From Aestuariibacter sp. (GTDB lineage Bacteria > Pseudomonadota > Gammaproteobacteria > Enterobacterales > Alteromonadaceae): a stretch of 64,000 nt of DNA. A program made the translations under genes and the position numbers. The notes under the pieces are model-generated. The model was not told the origin of the DNA, ran no database searches, and was given only the letters and a program-made list of their open reading frames with translations. Location: positions 408,934 to 472,933 of the forward strand of contig CP051238.1 of NCBI GenBank assembly GCA_017794925.1. Reading direction: 5' to 3'. Below, in pieces: positions 45,527-54,469 of the stretch (positions are counted from its first letter, which is position 1; each line of letters starts with the position of its first letter).

Positions 45527-46114
45527 CTATTCAGGTTGGTAGCGAAGCGTGAACGCCCCGCGAAGCTGACCAGCAACAAATCCCGTCGCTTTATCGTGGG
45601 GGTAATCATTATCAAGGGCTTGACTGACAGCAGGCGTCAGCTCTGCGCCATGGCAATTGAGGCAAACACCCTGTGTCACAATGGGTTGCATATAACGCCA
45701 TTCCGTCAACGCTGCACCGGTTTTTACATGTACAAGCTGCGCGGGGGATTCACCGTTCACCAATGCATTTTCCATGGCTTTTAGTGCTTCTGTCTCCCAA
45801 GCATCAGGTTCATTATTGGGATTACGCACTTTTAACGATGTCCGACCAACCTGCCAGCCATCGACACTGTGTTTTTCCGCCAACTGTGGGGCGAGCTCTT
45901 TGCACACCTTAATCCCTTCCGTCAGTCCACCTTGTTTGATAGCCGCTTGTAACGCTTGTTTGAGCTCGCCTCCCAAGGCCATCGCTTTAGTTCTGGCTTC
46001 CTGAACAAAGCGTTGTTCAGCCTGAGTATCAGTATTCGCCGTATACCCAGCTGTCGGCACTACACTCAATATACCAAGTATTACGCTTTTCAACGCTTTA
46101 CTTATCATGTCCAT
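45527..46114 (-). CDS. DUF3365 (Tll0287-like) periplasmic haem protein
   Basis: From ATG 46114 (or 46108; both follow GGAGCAGG) this is a roughly 195-residue protein with a signal peptide (cleavage near AGYTA|NT). The Tll0287-like domain is recognised by KVCKELAPQLAEKH, a WQVGRTSLKVRNPNNEPDAW stretch and a c-type haem motif VCLNCHG near the C-terminus. Such proteins are periplasmic haem sensors or electron carriers. The start overlaps the sqr gene end by 17 bases, so it is part of the sulfide operon and may accept electrons or sense redox there; that role is inference. Confidence 0.85.
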   Translation of the reverse strand: MDMISKALKSVILGILSVVPTAGYTANTDTQAEQRFVQEARTKAMALGGELKQALQAAIKQGGLTEGIKVCKELAPQLAEKHSVDGWQVGRTSLKVRNPNNEPDAWETEALKAMENALVNGESPAQLVHVKTGAALTEWRYMQPIVTQGVCLNCHGAELTPAVSQALDNDYPHDKATGFVAGQLRGAFTLRYQPE

Positions 46115-47387
46115 CCTGCTCCAGACGTTCAATACCAAGGGCTTTTAACACGTATTTTTCGTAAACGGGTTCACTCGTACCGGTTTTCATTTTACGCATA
46201 AAGTATTTTTCAAACGCAATTTTAGCCAGGTGTACCCATTTTCCTTGCTTAAACCAGGTCACGTTGCGTGGGGGGATCTGTGGCATTGCAACAAAAGCGG
46301 CACCGGTGTCACCCATATCAGCCAGACAGATTGCATGCCAGGTACCTTTAGCCGTGGGTGGCTGGTCATCAACAATAATGCTCTTCAGGTTATGCGCAAT
46401 GGCTGTCATCATCGTTTCAATCATGTAACCGGTTTTAGGCGTACCTGTGGGTACCGGTGTTGTTTCTACCGGCGGGATCGCAACACAAACGCCACCCGAG
46501 AAGATGTTTGGGTACTTGGGTGAACGTTGATTTTCATCGGTGATCACAAAGCCTTTGGGATTACACAGCCCTTCCACATTCGCCACTGCGGGTACGCCAC
46601 CAAACGGCGGGATCAGCATTGAGTGCTTGAAAGCCTCCTCATAGGTGAAGTCCACTTCGCCTTTCCGGTTCAATTCGCTGATGTGCATCACGCCATCAGT
46701 GACCTTGTCGACCTGGGCATTACAAATCCACTTAATGTTTCGATTGCGCAGCTCAGATTCCAACATCGATTTAGAATCGCCAACGCCTCCCAGTCCCAAA
46801 TGGCCAATGTAGGGCTCACTGGTGACATAAGTAATCGGTACCTTATGGCGAATCTTCGCGTCGCGCAGCGCTTTGTCCAGAATAAAGGCATATTCATAGG
46901 CAGGACCAAAGCAACTGGCGCCCTGGAAAGCGCCTACAATGGCCGGCCCTGGGTTTGCCACCAATTTTTCAAAGTCGCTGTAGCAGTGCTGCGCGTGATC
47001 AAGCGTACAGACGGACTGGGTGAAGCCATCCGGGCCAGCGCCTTCAATAGCATCAAAAGCCAGTCTTGGTCCGGTTGCAATGATCAGATAATCGTAACTA
47101 ATTTCTTCGCCTTCAGATGAAATCAGCAAATTCGCATCTGCGTCAATCTTATCGATTCGCGCGCATTTAAAGCCGATATTTTTCTTCGACAAGTATTTTT
47201 CAATTGGCATGGTAACCGCACTACTCTCACGCCAACCAACCGCCACCCATGGATTTGATGGCACAAAACGAAACTCTTCACGTTCGTTGACCATCAGTAC
47301 TTCGTGATCTTTGCCCAAGGCTTCCTTTACTTCGTACGCTGCGGGCATTCCCCCGGTTCCAGCACCTAACACCACCACTTTAGCCAT
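46098..47387 (-). CDS. sqr: Sulfide:quinone oxidoreductase
   Basis: This 429-residue flavoprotein starts at ATG 47387 (AGAGAG upstream). It has FAD-binding GAGTGGMPAAYEV near the N-terminus, the conserved cysteines Cys127 (SVCTL), Cys159 (GASCFGP) and Cys301 (GGVCVAIPP), and the C-terminal quinone-end segment TPVPTGTPKTGYMIE. The enzyme oxidises H2S to persulfide or polysulfide and reduces quinone in the inner membrane. The next gene is DUF3365, overlapping by 17 bases. The divergent gene at 47625 is a likely sulfane-sulfur-sensing sigma-54 activator. Confidence 0.92.
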   Translation of the reverse strand: MAKVVVLGAGTGGMPAAYEVKEALGKDHEVLMVNEREEFRFVPSNPWVAVGWRESSAVTMPIEKYLSKKNIGFKCARIDKIDADANLLISSEGEEISYDYLIIATGPRLAFDAIEGAGPDGFTQSVCTLDHAQHCYSDFEKLVANPGPAIVGAFQGASCFGPAYEYAFILDKALRDAKIRHKVPITYVTSEPYIGHLGLGGVGDSKSMLESELRNRNIKWICNAQVDKVTDGVMHISELNRKGEVDFTYEEAFKHSMLIPPFGGVPAVANVEGLCNPKGFVITDENQRSPKYPNIFSGGVCVAIPPVETTPVPTGTPKTGYMIETMMTAIAHNLKSIIVDDQPPTAKGTWHAICLADMGDTGAAFVAMPQIPPRNVTWFKQGKWVHLAKIAFEKYFMRKMKTGTSEPVYEKYVLKALGIERLEQDGHDK

Positions 47388-47464
47388 AATTGCTCTCTTT
47401 GTTGTCATGGGCCGGGCTTAGCGTATTCTGGCTAACCGGGCCGGTTAGTTGTTAACAGTGTGTT

Positions 47465-47480
47465 ACCAAGTTTCATGCCA
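47465..47480 (-). promoter_or_regulatory. Candidate sigma-54 promoter of sqr
   Basis: On the minus strand TGGCATGAAACTTGGT has the -24 TGGCA and -12 TTG at the right spacing with one mismatch (GG for GC). The start site would be about 67 bases before sqr. A weaker candidate lies at 47554-47569 (TGGCAC with TTAC). Confidence 0.5.
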
Positions 47481-47597
47481 TGTCTTAAACTAACTATATA
47501 CCCCTGTTTATATTAGATTTTTATTATATTAATAATCTAAGCGGTTGAATTTAGGTAAAAGCTGTGCCAGATTTGACATCGCAAAGGCGTGTATCAC

Positions 47598-47611
47598 TGT
47601 CATAACTGACA
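47598..47611. promoter_or_regulatory. Inverted repeat TGTCA-N4-TGACA, candidate activator site
   Basis: A perfect 5-bp inverted repeat sits 14 bases before the fisR-like gene and about 120 bases upstream of the candidate sqr sigma-54 promoter, the distance typical for an enhancer of a sigma-54 activator. It could also serve autoregulation. Confidence 0.45.
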
Positions 47612-47624
47612 CTAAGGAGGGGCA

Positions 47625-48929
47625 ATGAACGCATCACTGATTCAATCGATGATCAATGCCATTGATAAACCAGCCATATTCATCACCCCCGACTACGTTA
47701 TTCAGGCTGTTAATGAAGCTTATCGGGAGACCTACGATACCGAAGTCATAATTGGTAACAGCACCTGTTATGCGGTTTCCCATAAAAACCCTGGCCCGTG
47801 CGACAAGCACGGCGAGGATTGCCCGATAACCCAATGCAAAAATACCAATCGCCCCAGCAGCGTAGTGCATATTCATAACACGACTGCCGGGAGAACTTAT
47901 TGCGACATCCTGATGAAACCAGTGCGCGACGAAGACGGGATAACCATTGGTTTTTTAGAAATACTCGACCGTATTAGCTATGCTTCCGCGGACTCTCAGA
48001 AAAACAAAATGATTGGCCAGTCAGATGCTTTCAAAGCCCTGCTCAACCGCATTAATCGCGCTTCACAAAGTGAAATCTCAGTGTTGCTGCAGGGCGAGAC
48101 TGGCAGTGGTAAAGAGTTAGTGGCACAGGCTGTGCACGACTCCAGCCGTCGAAAGGAAAAGCCCTTTGTTGTCATTGAATGTACCGGCCTGAACGAGAGC
48201 TTGTTTGAGTCTGAGCTTTTCGGCTACGAAAAGGGCGCGTTTACGGGTGCAACGAACGCGAAAAAAGGCTTAATTGAAGTAGCGAATGGCGGCACCGTAT
48301 TCTTTGATGAGATCGGTGACGTCCCCCTGAATATGCAGGTAAAGTTGCTGCGGCTACTGGAAACTCAGTGCTACCGCCCTGTTGGTGGTCTGAAACAGAA
48401 AAAAGCCGATTTTCGATTAGTCTGCGCCAGCCACAAAAACCTCCTTTCAATGGTAGAGAAAGGCGAATTCCGTCAGGATCTTTACTACCGTATTGCGGGC
48501 TTCCCTATTCACCTGCCCGCGCTCAGAGAACGCCAGTCTGATATCGCCATGTTATGCCGTCACTTTTTATCTGCGGGTGAGCATCGTCACAAACATTTTT
48601 CCGAGCAAGCCATCGACGCGCTATGTCGCTATTCCTTTCCCGGTAATATTCGGGAGCTGATTAGCATTGTGGAACAATCAGCCTTAATGGCAAATGATGA
48701 TGAGATACTGGCCAGTGATTTACCCCCACAAATACTCGGCGTCAAAGCCAGTGAGACGGAGGCTGTAAGCCAGGACATACTACCCCTGGACCAAGCAGAA
48801 CAAGTCTATCTGGAACGAATTTGTAAAACCTATGACGGTTCACCCGACGAGCTCGCCAAACAACTGGAAGTCAGCACGCGAACGCTGTACAGAAAGCTAC
48901 AGCGATACAACATACGCTTACGCAGCTAG
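47625..48929 (+). CDS. FisR-like sigma-54 activator, predicted sulfane-sulfur sensor
   Basis: This 434-residue protein has an N-terminal PAS-like sensor (about 1-125), an AAA+ sigma-54 domain (about 135-370) with the sigma-contact loop GAFTGA and Walker A GETGSGKE, and a Fis-type HTH at the C-terminus (about 390-434). The sensor has Cys48, Cys59, Cys66 and Cys71. The 48/59/66 spacing (11, 7) equals that of the sulfane-sulfur-sensing FisR of Cupriavidus (Cys53/64/71). It diverges from sqr and would activate sqr and, through the sigma-54 promoter at 35714, the persulfide operon. Ligand sensing is inferred from the cysteine pattern. Confidence 0.9.
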   Translation: MNASLIQSMINAIDKPAIFITPDYVIQAVNEAYRETYDTEVIIGNSTCYAVSHKNPGPCDKHGEDCPITQCKNTNRPSSVVHIHNTTAGRTYCDILMKPVRDEDGITIGFLEILDRISYASADSQKNKMIGQSDAFKALLNRINRASQSEISVLLQGETGSGKELVAQAVHDSSRRKEKPFVVIECTGLNESLFESELFGYEKGAFTGATNAKKGLIEVANGGTVFFDEIGDVPLNMQVKLLRLLETQCYRPVGGLKQKKADFRLVCASHKNLLSMVEKGEFRQDLYYRIAGFPIHLPALRERQSDIAMLCRHFLSAGEHRHKHFSEQAIDALCRYSFPGNIRELISIVEQSALMANDDEILASDLPPQILGVKASETEAVSQDILPLDQAEQVYLERICKTYDGSPDELAKQLEVSTRTLYRKLQRYNIRLRS

Positions 48930-49030
48930 TCGCTTTCGGCTCCCCCTCTATTTGAAATGATCCTGTCTGGTGTCTATGGTTGTATTTATGACATTCGTTG
49001 TCTCGGATTGGCAAATAGAAGGTGGAGTAA

Positions 49031-50209
49031 ATGACAGTACTCAGGCAACTGGTCTATCGCAGTCGTACTACCCATAAGGACGCGTTTCAGCAGATTGAAC
49101 AAATCGAAGCGGACTCTGAAGCCTTTAACTCTCGATATAACATTACGGGTTTATTGCTCACCGACGGGGAATATTTTTTCCAGGTGATTGAGGGGCCCGG
49201 TGAACACGTCCAGGCATTGTTTGAAAAACTCAAGTCCGATCCGCGCCACAACAATATTGTGAAAATCTGCGACCATCCGGTTTTTCAGCGGGATTTCGGC
49301 GCATGGAATCTTCGCACCCTGACACTCAAAAGTGACCGTTCCTGTTACTGGTTACCCGATGATATTTATTTAAAACGGGACAGTCAGGTCTATGGTTTGA
49401 TAAACAGTTTTGCCAATGGGCGCTGGCGGGGGTGCTTGCCTGAACACCACCGCATTGGACTTCACCGCTCGATAAGCACAACCGGGTTAAGTGCGACCCG
49501 AGATGAACAATCACCCTATCAGTTTGCATTTCAGCCAATAATAGACACCCATCTGGGTACCATTTCATCGATTGAAGCATTGCTAAGAGATAACACCGGC
49601 CGTTATCCGGAGCAGATATTAACTGACCTGAGTCGCTCAAAGCGCTACGAATTTGATCTGACGTCAAAACAATACGCTATTGCTATGGCGAGTGAGTTAT
49701 TGTCATCAAATCAATCGCTATCCATCAATTTACTGCCCGGCGCCCTGACACAATTTTCCGATGCCAGCGATTACCTGCTGTCCTATCTCGAACAATTCAG
49801 TATGAAGCCCCAGCAACTCATCGTTGAAGTCACGGAAAACGAAATTATTAACGAAGGTGATGCATTCATGCGGGCGGTTGAAACGTTGCGATCCAAAGGG
49901 ATCCGCGTTGCCATGGACGACTTTGGGTCAGGCTATGCCGGATTATCGGTACTGGCGGATTTTCTGCCAGACAAAATCAAGCTTGACCGTGCCATTGCCT
50001 GCAATATCCATGAGCACGGCCCGCGTCAGGCCATTGTTCACGCGGTAATGGAATTTGCCACCACGTTGGGTATTCCCCTGATCGTTGAAGGCATAGAAAA
50101 GATGGACGAATGGTACTGGTTACAACATATTGGCATCCAAAAATTTCAGGGGTTTCTTTTTGCCCGTCCCGAATTGTGTGGCGTTTCAGCGATTAATTTT
50201 CAAACCTGA
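49031..50209 (+). CDS. BLUF-EAL blue-light-regulated c-di-GMP phosphodiesterase
   Basis: This 392-residue protein has a BLUF flavin photoreceptor domain (about 1-95) with the key Tyr9, Asn37 and Gln51, and a Trp/Met region near the end of the domain. A linker leads to an EAL domain (about 150-390) with SSIEALLRD, SINLLPGAL, EVTENE, DDFGSGYAGL, DKIKLDR, VEGIEK and FQGFLFARP motifs intact, so it should hydrolyse c-di-GMP under light control. The layout equals BlrP1-type proteins. GGTGGAG precedes the start. Its 3' end overlaps the convergent TauE gene by 10 bases. Confidence 0.95.
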   Translation: MTVLRQLVYRSRTTHKDAFQQIEQIEADSEAFNSRYNITGLLLTDGEYFFQVIEGPGEHVQALFEKLKSDPRHNNIVKICDHPVFQRDFGAWNLRTLTLKSDRSCYWLPDDIYLKRDSQVYGLINSFANGRWRGCLPEHHRIGLHRSISTTGLSATRDEQSPYQFAFQPIIDTHLGTISSIEALLRDNTGRYPEQILTDLSRSKRYEFDLTSKQYAIAMASELLSSNQSLSINLLPGALTQFSDASDYLLSYLEQFSMKPQQLIVEVTENEIINEGDAFMRAVETLRSKGIRVAMDDFGSGYAGLSVLADFLPDKIKLDRAIACNIHEHGPRQAIVHAVMEFATTLGIPLIVEGIEKMDEWYWLQHIGIQKFQGFLFARPELCGVSAINFQT

Positions 50210-50964
50210 ATCAAGCTCATTACTGCCTGATAGAGCAACCGTAGCGCTAGCACGGTTAAGATAATTTTGAAGATCAGTTTAAATTTCTCAGCCGGAATTC
50301 TATTGAGTAACTTCAGTCCTAACCAGGTGCCAATAGCACCGCTTGTAATCATCGCGACCACCAACGGTAACCACTGCCAGAAAGCAAACCCAACGAAGGT
50401 AAAAACAATGGCTTTCAGGCTGTGTTGAAAGGTCATACAGGTTGCAAACGTCGCGGTGTGCGTCAATTTATCGTAGCCGTTGCGAAAAACAACTGACGCC
50501 ACCATTGGCCCGCTGGCGCCAACAAACATCGATAAAAACGTCGTCAACGCCCCTGCCACTATACTGCCTTGTGGCGACGTCTCCCGGTTTCTGGGCTTTA
50601 CTCCCCACACCACCAATAATAAGAATATGGCAATCGCAAACTGAATAAACGTAAGGGGCAACTGTACGACGACCAGCGACGCCACTGCCGCACCGAGTAT
50701 TGTACCCAATGCAAAGAACTTAAACATGGTTCGGTCAAGGTGTTTGAAGGTCATCACTGAACGGCTGGCATTGGATCCCAGCTGTACCAGACCGTGTACG
50801 GGGATGAGCGCTGCGATAGGAATGGTTGACGCCATTACAACCAGCAGCAACATCCCGCCACCTAAACCCATAGCGCCGGTAACAAAAGAGGTAAAGCCAG
50901 CCAGTAAAATCAGGCCAAGCGCCGTCATGGGCTCCAGTACACCAGCGGTAAAAATATCGAACAT
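50200..50964 (-). CDS. TauE/SafE-family membrane protein, second copy
   Basis: This 254-residue protein has about eight helices. Gly-rich motifs FVTGAMGLGGGMLLLVVM and SMFVGASGPMVASVVF define the family of anion exporters (sulfite, sulfoacetate and others). The sequence differs clearly from the sulfur-operon copy at 34024. It stands alone between the BLUF-EAL gene and oligopeptidase B, so the substrate cannot be inferred. The conserved first motif and length are normal. Confidence 0.9.
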   Translation of the reverse strand: MFDIFTAGVLEPMTALGLILLAGFTSFVTGAMGLGGGMLLLVVMASTIPIAALIPVHGLVQLGSNASRSVMTFKHLDRTMFKFFALGTILGAAVASLVVVQLPLTFIQFAIAIFLLLVVWGVKPRNRETSPQGSIVAGALTTFLSMFVGASGPMVASVVFRNGYDKLTHTATFATCMTFQHSLKAIVFTFVGFAFWQWLPLVVAMITSGAIGTWLGLKLLNRIPAEKFKLIFKIILTVLALRLLYQAVMSLIQV

Positions 50965-51122
50965 GAGCGACTTCGTAAAAATGCGATTGGGGAATTCTCG
51001 CTTTCACGCCGGCTGTTTGCAACTGGTTACGTTTTAATAGCGGGTAATCTTTGCAGCCATTTTTCAGATACGCTATGTTGGTCGTTTACCAAAATAAGCA
51101 TGCACGACGGCAAAGGACAATA

Positions 51123-53288
51123 ATGAAAAAAACATTGCTTACGCTTAGCATCGGCCTCTTTTTGGCTGGTTGCAGCGACAAACAAACCACGACAGAACAA
51201 GTGAAAGATCAAGCGCCAATGAGTTTAACCACATCTGTAGCCCCGCCGGTAGCCAAAAAAGTGCCCTACGAAATGACAGCGCACGGTGATACCCGAATAG
51301 ATGAATATTACTGGATGCGCGACGACGACCGCGAAGATCAGGACGTGCTAGGTCACCTGGAAAAAGAAAACAGCTATGCGGAAGCCGTGCTCAAACCGCT
51401 GGAAAAACAACAAGAAGCCCTTTACGAAGAATTTGTGGCCCGCATTCCCAAAGACGATGCATCCGTGCCCGTAAAGGAGAATGGCTATTGGTATCAGCTG
51501 CTGTACGAAGGTGACGGCGAATACCCTATTTATGTTCGTCGGACAACATTGGATGGCACCAATGAGGTCCTGTTAAACGGCAATGAAATGGCCAAGGGTC
51601 ATGACTATTTTAGTATTGGTAGCTACGAAGCCTCACCAGACAATACACTGCTGGCTTACACCGTTGATACTGTAAGCCGCCGCATGTACACGCTGAAGGT
51701 TAAGAACCTGGAAACCGGTGAACTGTTAAGCGATGAAATCACCAACACAAATGGCCAGGTATACTGGGCTAAAGACAATAAAACCCTGTACTACATCGAC
51801 CGGGATCCACAAACCCTGTTAGGTTCAAAAATCTATCGCCATGTACTGGGTACCCCTCAGGCAGACGACGAACTCATTTACGAAGAAACCGACAGTACGT
51901 TCTATACATCACTGGGGATGAGTAAGGACGGTGACGTTATTTATATTAGGCACGACAACACCGAAAAAACCGGTATGACGCTGATTGACCGCAGCGATCC
52001 CAAAGCCCTGCCGACCCCCTTCTACCCAATTGAAGATGGTTTGGAATACTCAGTCGCCAAACATGGTAGCGATTACTATATCCTCACCAACGACAATGCC
52101 AAGAACTTCCGCATCATGAAAGTGGATGCCGGACATACGGCAGATAAAAATAAATGGCAGGAAGTCATTGCACATGATCCTGAGGTATTCATTCAGGATA
52201 TTGAGTTACTGCAGGATTTTCTGGTTTACAAGTCGAAAAAAGACGGCATGCTCAACCTGAATGCCGTGTCACTGAAAACCGGTGAAAGCTACGCCATTCC
52301 AACTGAAGATCCAATTTACACAGCTTATTTTACGGGTAACACCCAGGTTGACACCAATACGGTACGTATTTATTACGCGTCACTTACCACGCCACCCAGT
52401 ACCTTTGATATCAATCTCGAAACACTGGAAAGTACCTTACTCAAACAAAACAAAGTGGGTAATGAGTTTGTTGCAGCAAACTATCAGTCGGAGCGTGTCA
52501 TGTTGCCTGCACGAGATGGCAAACTCGTCCCCGTGTCACTGGTGTATCGCAAGGATAAATTCAACAAAAACGGGACTAACCCGCTGTTCCAGTATGGTTA
52601 TGGTTCGTATGGCTCGACCATCGATCCTACGTTTGTATCACACTGGATTTCATTGATGGACCGCGGGTTTGTGGTCGCGATTGCGCACATTCGCGGCGGC
52701 CAGATGCTAGGACGTGAATGGTACGAAGACGGTAAAATGGGCAACAAGATGAACACCTTTACCGACTTTATTGACGTTACTAAAGGCCTGATTGAGCAGA
52801 AATACGTTGATCCGAATCGTATTTTTGCTGAAGGCGGCAGTGCTGGAGGCCTGTTAATGGGTGCTATTGCTAACATGGCGCCTGAACTCTACACCGGTAT
52901 AGCCGCGCACGTGCCCTTTGTTGATGTTGTCACGACTATGAGTGATGCCACTATACCGCTTACTACCGGTGAATACACCGAATGGGGTAACCCCATCCAC
53001 AAAGACGAGTATGAGTACATGCTGTCTTACTCACCTTACGATCAGGTAAAAGCGCAGAAGTATCCGCACTTATTTGTCACAACCGGCCTGCACGACTCAC
53101 AGGTTCAGTATTTTGAGCCTATGAAATGGGTCGCCCGTTTGCGAGACAAGAAGACTGACGACAATCTGCTGCTGTTCATTACGAACATGGAAGCCGGCCA
53201 CGGTGGTGCATCCGGTCGCTTCAAACGTTACGAACAAACCGCAAAAGAGTATGCGTTTTTCTTCCATTTAGCAGGCATTGAGAAGTAG
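51123..53288 (+). CDS. Oligopeptidase B-like S9 peptidase, predicted lipoprotein
   Basis: From ATG 51123 (AAAGGACAATA upstream) the product is 721 residues. It has a lipobox LFLAGC (Cys18), so it is exported, unlike cytoplasmic PtrB. A beta-propeller (about 100-440) precedes a peptidase domain with Ser573 in GGSAGGL, Asp in GLHDSQVQY and His in GHGGASGRF. The EYYWMRDD start motif is typical of oligopeptidase B, which cuts peptides after Arg or Lys. It would digest short peptides in the periplasm. Followed by a strong hairpin. Confidence 0.92.
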   Translation: MKKTLLTLSIGLFLAGCSDKQTTTEQVKDQAPMSLTTSVAPPVAKKVPYEMTAHGDTRIDEYYWMRDDDREDQDVLGHLEKENSYAEAVLKPLEKQQEALYEEFVARIPKDDASVPVKENGYWYQLLYEGDGEYPIYVRRTTLDGTNEVLLNGNEMAKGHDYFSIGSYEASPDNTLLAYTVDTVSRRMYTLKVKNLETGELLSDEITNTNGQVYWAKDNKTLYYIDRDPQTLLGSKIYRHVLGTPQADDELIYEETDSTFYTSLGMSKDGDVIYIRHDNTEKTGMTLIDRSDPKALPTPFYPIEDGLEYSVAKHGSDYYILTNDNAKNFRIMKVDAGHTADKNKWQEVIAHDPEVFIQDIELLQDFLVYKSKKDGMLNLNAVSLKTGESYAIPTEDPIYTAYFTGNTQVDTNTVRIYYASLTTPPSTFDINLETLESTLLKQNKVGNEFVAANYQSERVMLPARDGKLVPVSLVYRKDKFNKNGTNPLFQYGYGSYGSTIDPTFVSHWISLMDRGFVVAIAHIRGGQMLGREWYEDGKMGNKMNTFTDFIDVTKGLIEQKYVDPNRIFAEGGSAGGLLMGAIANMAPELYTGIAAHVPFVDVVTTMSDATIPLTTGEYTEWGNPIHKDEYEYMLSYSPYDQVKAQKYPHLFVTTGLHDSQVQYFEPMKWVARLRDKKTDDNLLLFITNMEAGHGGASGRFKRYEQTAKEYAFFFHLAGIEK

Positions 53289-53297
53289 ACTTACTTC

Positions 53298-53320
53298 CCC
53301 GGCAGATACGCTGCCGGGGT
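53298..53320 (+). terminator. Terminator of the oligopeptidase gene
   Basis: A 9-bp perfect stem CCCCGGCAG/CTGCCGGGG around ATACG, extended by ACTTA/TAAGT, is followed by TAAGTTTTC. It lies 9 bases after the stop. Confidence 0.8.
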
Positions 53321-53345
53321 AAGTTTTCATTGCAATGCGGTAACC

Positions 53346-54458
53346 ATGACTAACACAAACGACCCTTTTGAGGCTATTCGCGCCTACCACGACGACGAAA
53401 TACCGGCGGCCATTCAGCGACTGGTAAACGATCCTGAGTTCATTTCCGCGATTGTGAATCACCGCTTCAGACAAAGCTGCCGGTGGGTTAAAGCGCTGTT
53501 GAGCCCAGTGGTGAAACTGTTACTGAAACGCAAATGGGCCAGGCTCAACACAGTTGAGCAGGTACAACAAGAAGTTGAAGTGTATTTAAGCCGCGTGCTG
53601 AGTGAGACCACAGACGGCGTCACCATAAAGGGCGTTGAGCAATTGTCGGTCAATACCCCTTACCTCTTTGTATCCAACCACCGGGATATCGCCATGGACC
53701 CGGCATTGGTAAATTACGCTTTGCATCAATCTGGCTTTCCAACTGCCCGTATTGCTTTTGGCGACAATCTGCTAAAAAAGCCCAGCGTGACTGAACTGAT
53801 GAAGTTGAACAAAGGCTTCGTGGTCAACCGTTCGGTGAAGGCTCCTCGACAATTGCTGAAAGCCCTGACCACACTATCGGGATACATCAAGCATTCATTG
53901 GATGAGGGGCACTCCATTTGGATCGCTCAGCGAGAGGGGCGAGCCAAAGATGGACTGGATATGACCGATCCGGCCATATTGAAAATGTTCTATATGCACG
54001 GAAAATCAAAACAACAATCGTTTAGTGACTATATGCAATCTCTGCGTATTGTGCCGGTGTCGATTTCTTACGAAAACGACCCATGCGATATCGCCAAAGC
54101 TAATGAGTTGTATCATCGCGAGCATTTAGGCGGTTATGAAAAAGCTGAAATGGAAGACATCGCCAGTATTATTAAGGGGATCACCGGGTACAAAGGACGT
54201 GTTACCGTTAATTTTTCAGCCCCGATTAGCGACGTGCCAGACACACCTGCTGCACTGGCTGAATGTATCGACCAGCACATCCATACTCACTATCAGTTGT
54301 ACCCAATTAATTACCTGGCTGCAGAACGCAAGGATAAAAAAATCCCTGAGCAGTGCAAACAAACGTTGAAACAAAAACTGGCAGAATTACCGGAAGAAGC
54401 GCGTGATTATCTGATTGCTAACTATGCCAACCCGGTTAAAAACGCCATGCAACAGTAA
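53346..54458 (+). CDS. PlsC-like acyltransferase family protein
   Basis: This 370-residue protein has the acyltransferase motif NHRDIAMD (about residue 118-125; His and Asp separated by five residues instead of the usual four), then GDNLLKKPSV and FVVNRS, and WIAQREGRAKDG (about 210), in the order of LPLAT proteins. It probably acylates a glycerolipid or related alcohol. It ends 11 bases before an MBL-fold gene, so they are likely cotranscribed. Exact acceptor unknown. Confidence 0.85.
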   Translation: MTNTNDPFEAIRAYHDDEIPAAIQRLVNDPEFISAIVNHRFRQSCRWVKALLSPVVKLLLKRKWARLNTVEQVQQEVEVYLSRVLSETTDGVTIKGVEQLSVNTPYLFVSNHRDIAMDPALVNYALHQSGFPTARIAFGDNLLKKPSVTELMKLNKGFVVNRSVKAPRQLLKALTTLSGYIKHSLDEGHSIWIAQREGRAKDGLDMTDPAILKMFYMHGKSKQQSFSDYMQSLRIVPVSISYENDPCDIAKANELYHREHLGGYEKAEMEDIASIIKGITGYKGRVTVNFSAPISDVPDTPAALAECIDQHIHTHYQLYPINYLAAERKDKKIPEQCKQTLKQKLAELPEEARDYLIANYANPVKNAMQQ

Positions 54459-54469
54459 GTAGTTACACA

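Noticed and set aside
47554..47569. TGGCAC-like second sigma-54 candidate for sqr
   Set aside because: The -12 element reads TTAC, losing the near-invariant G; the 47465 site is the better choice.
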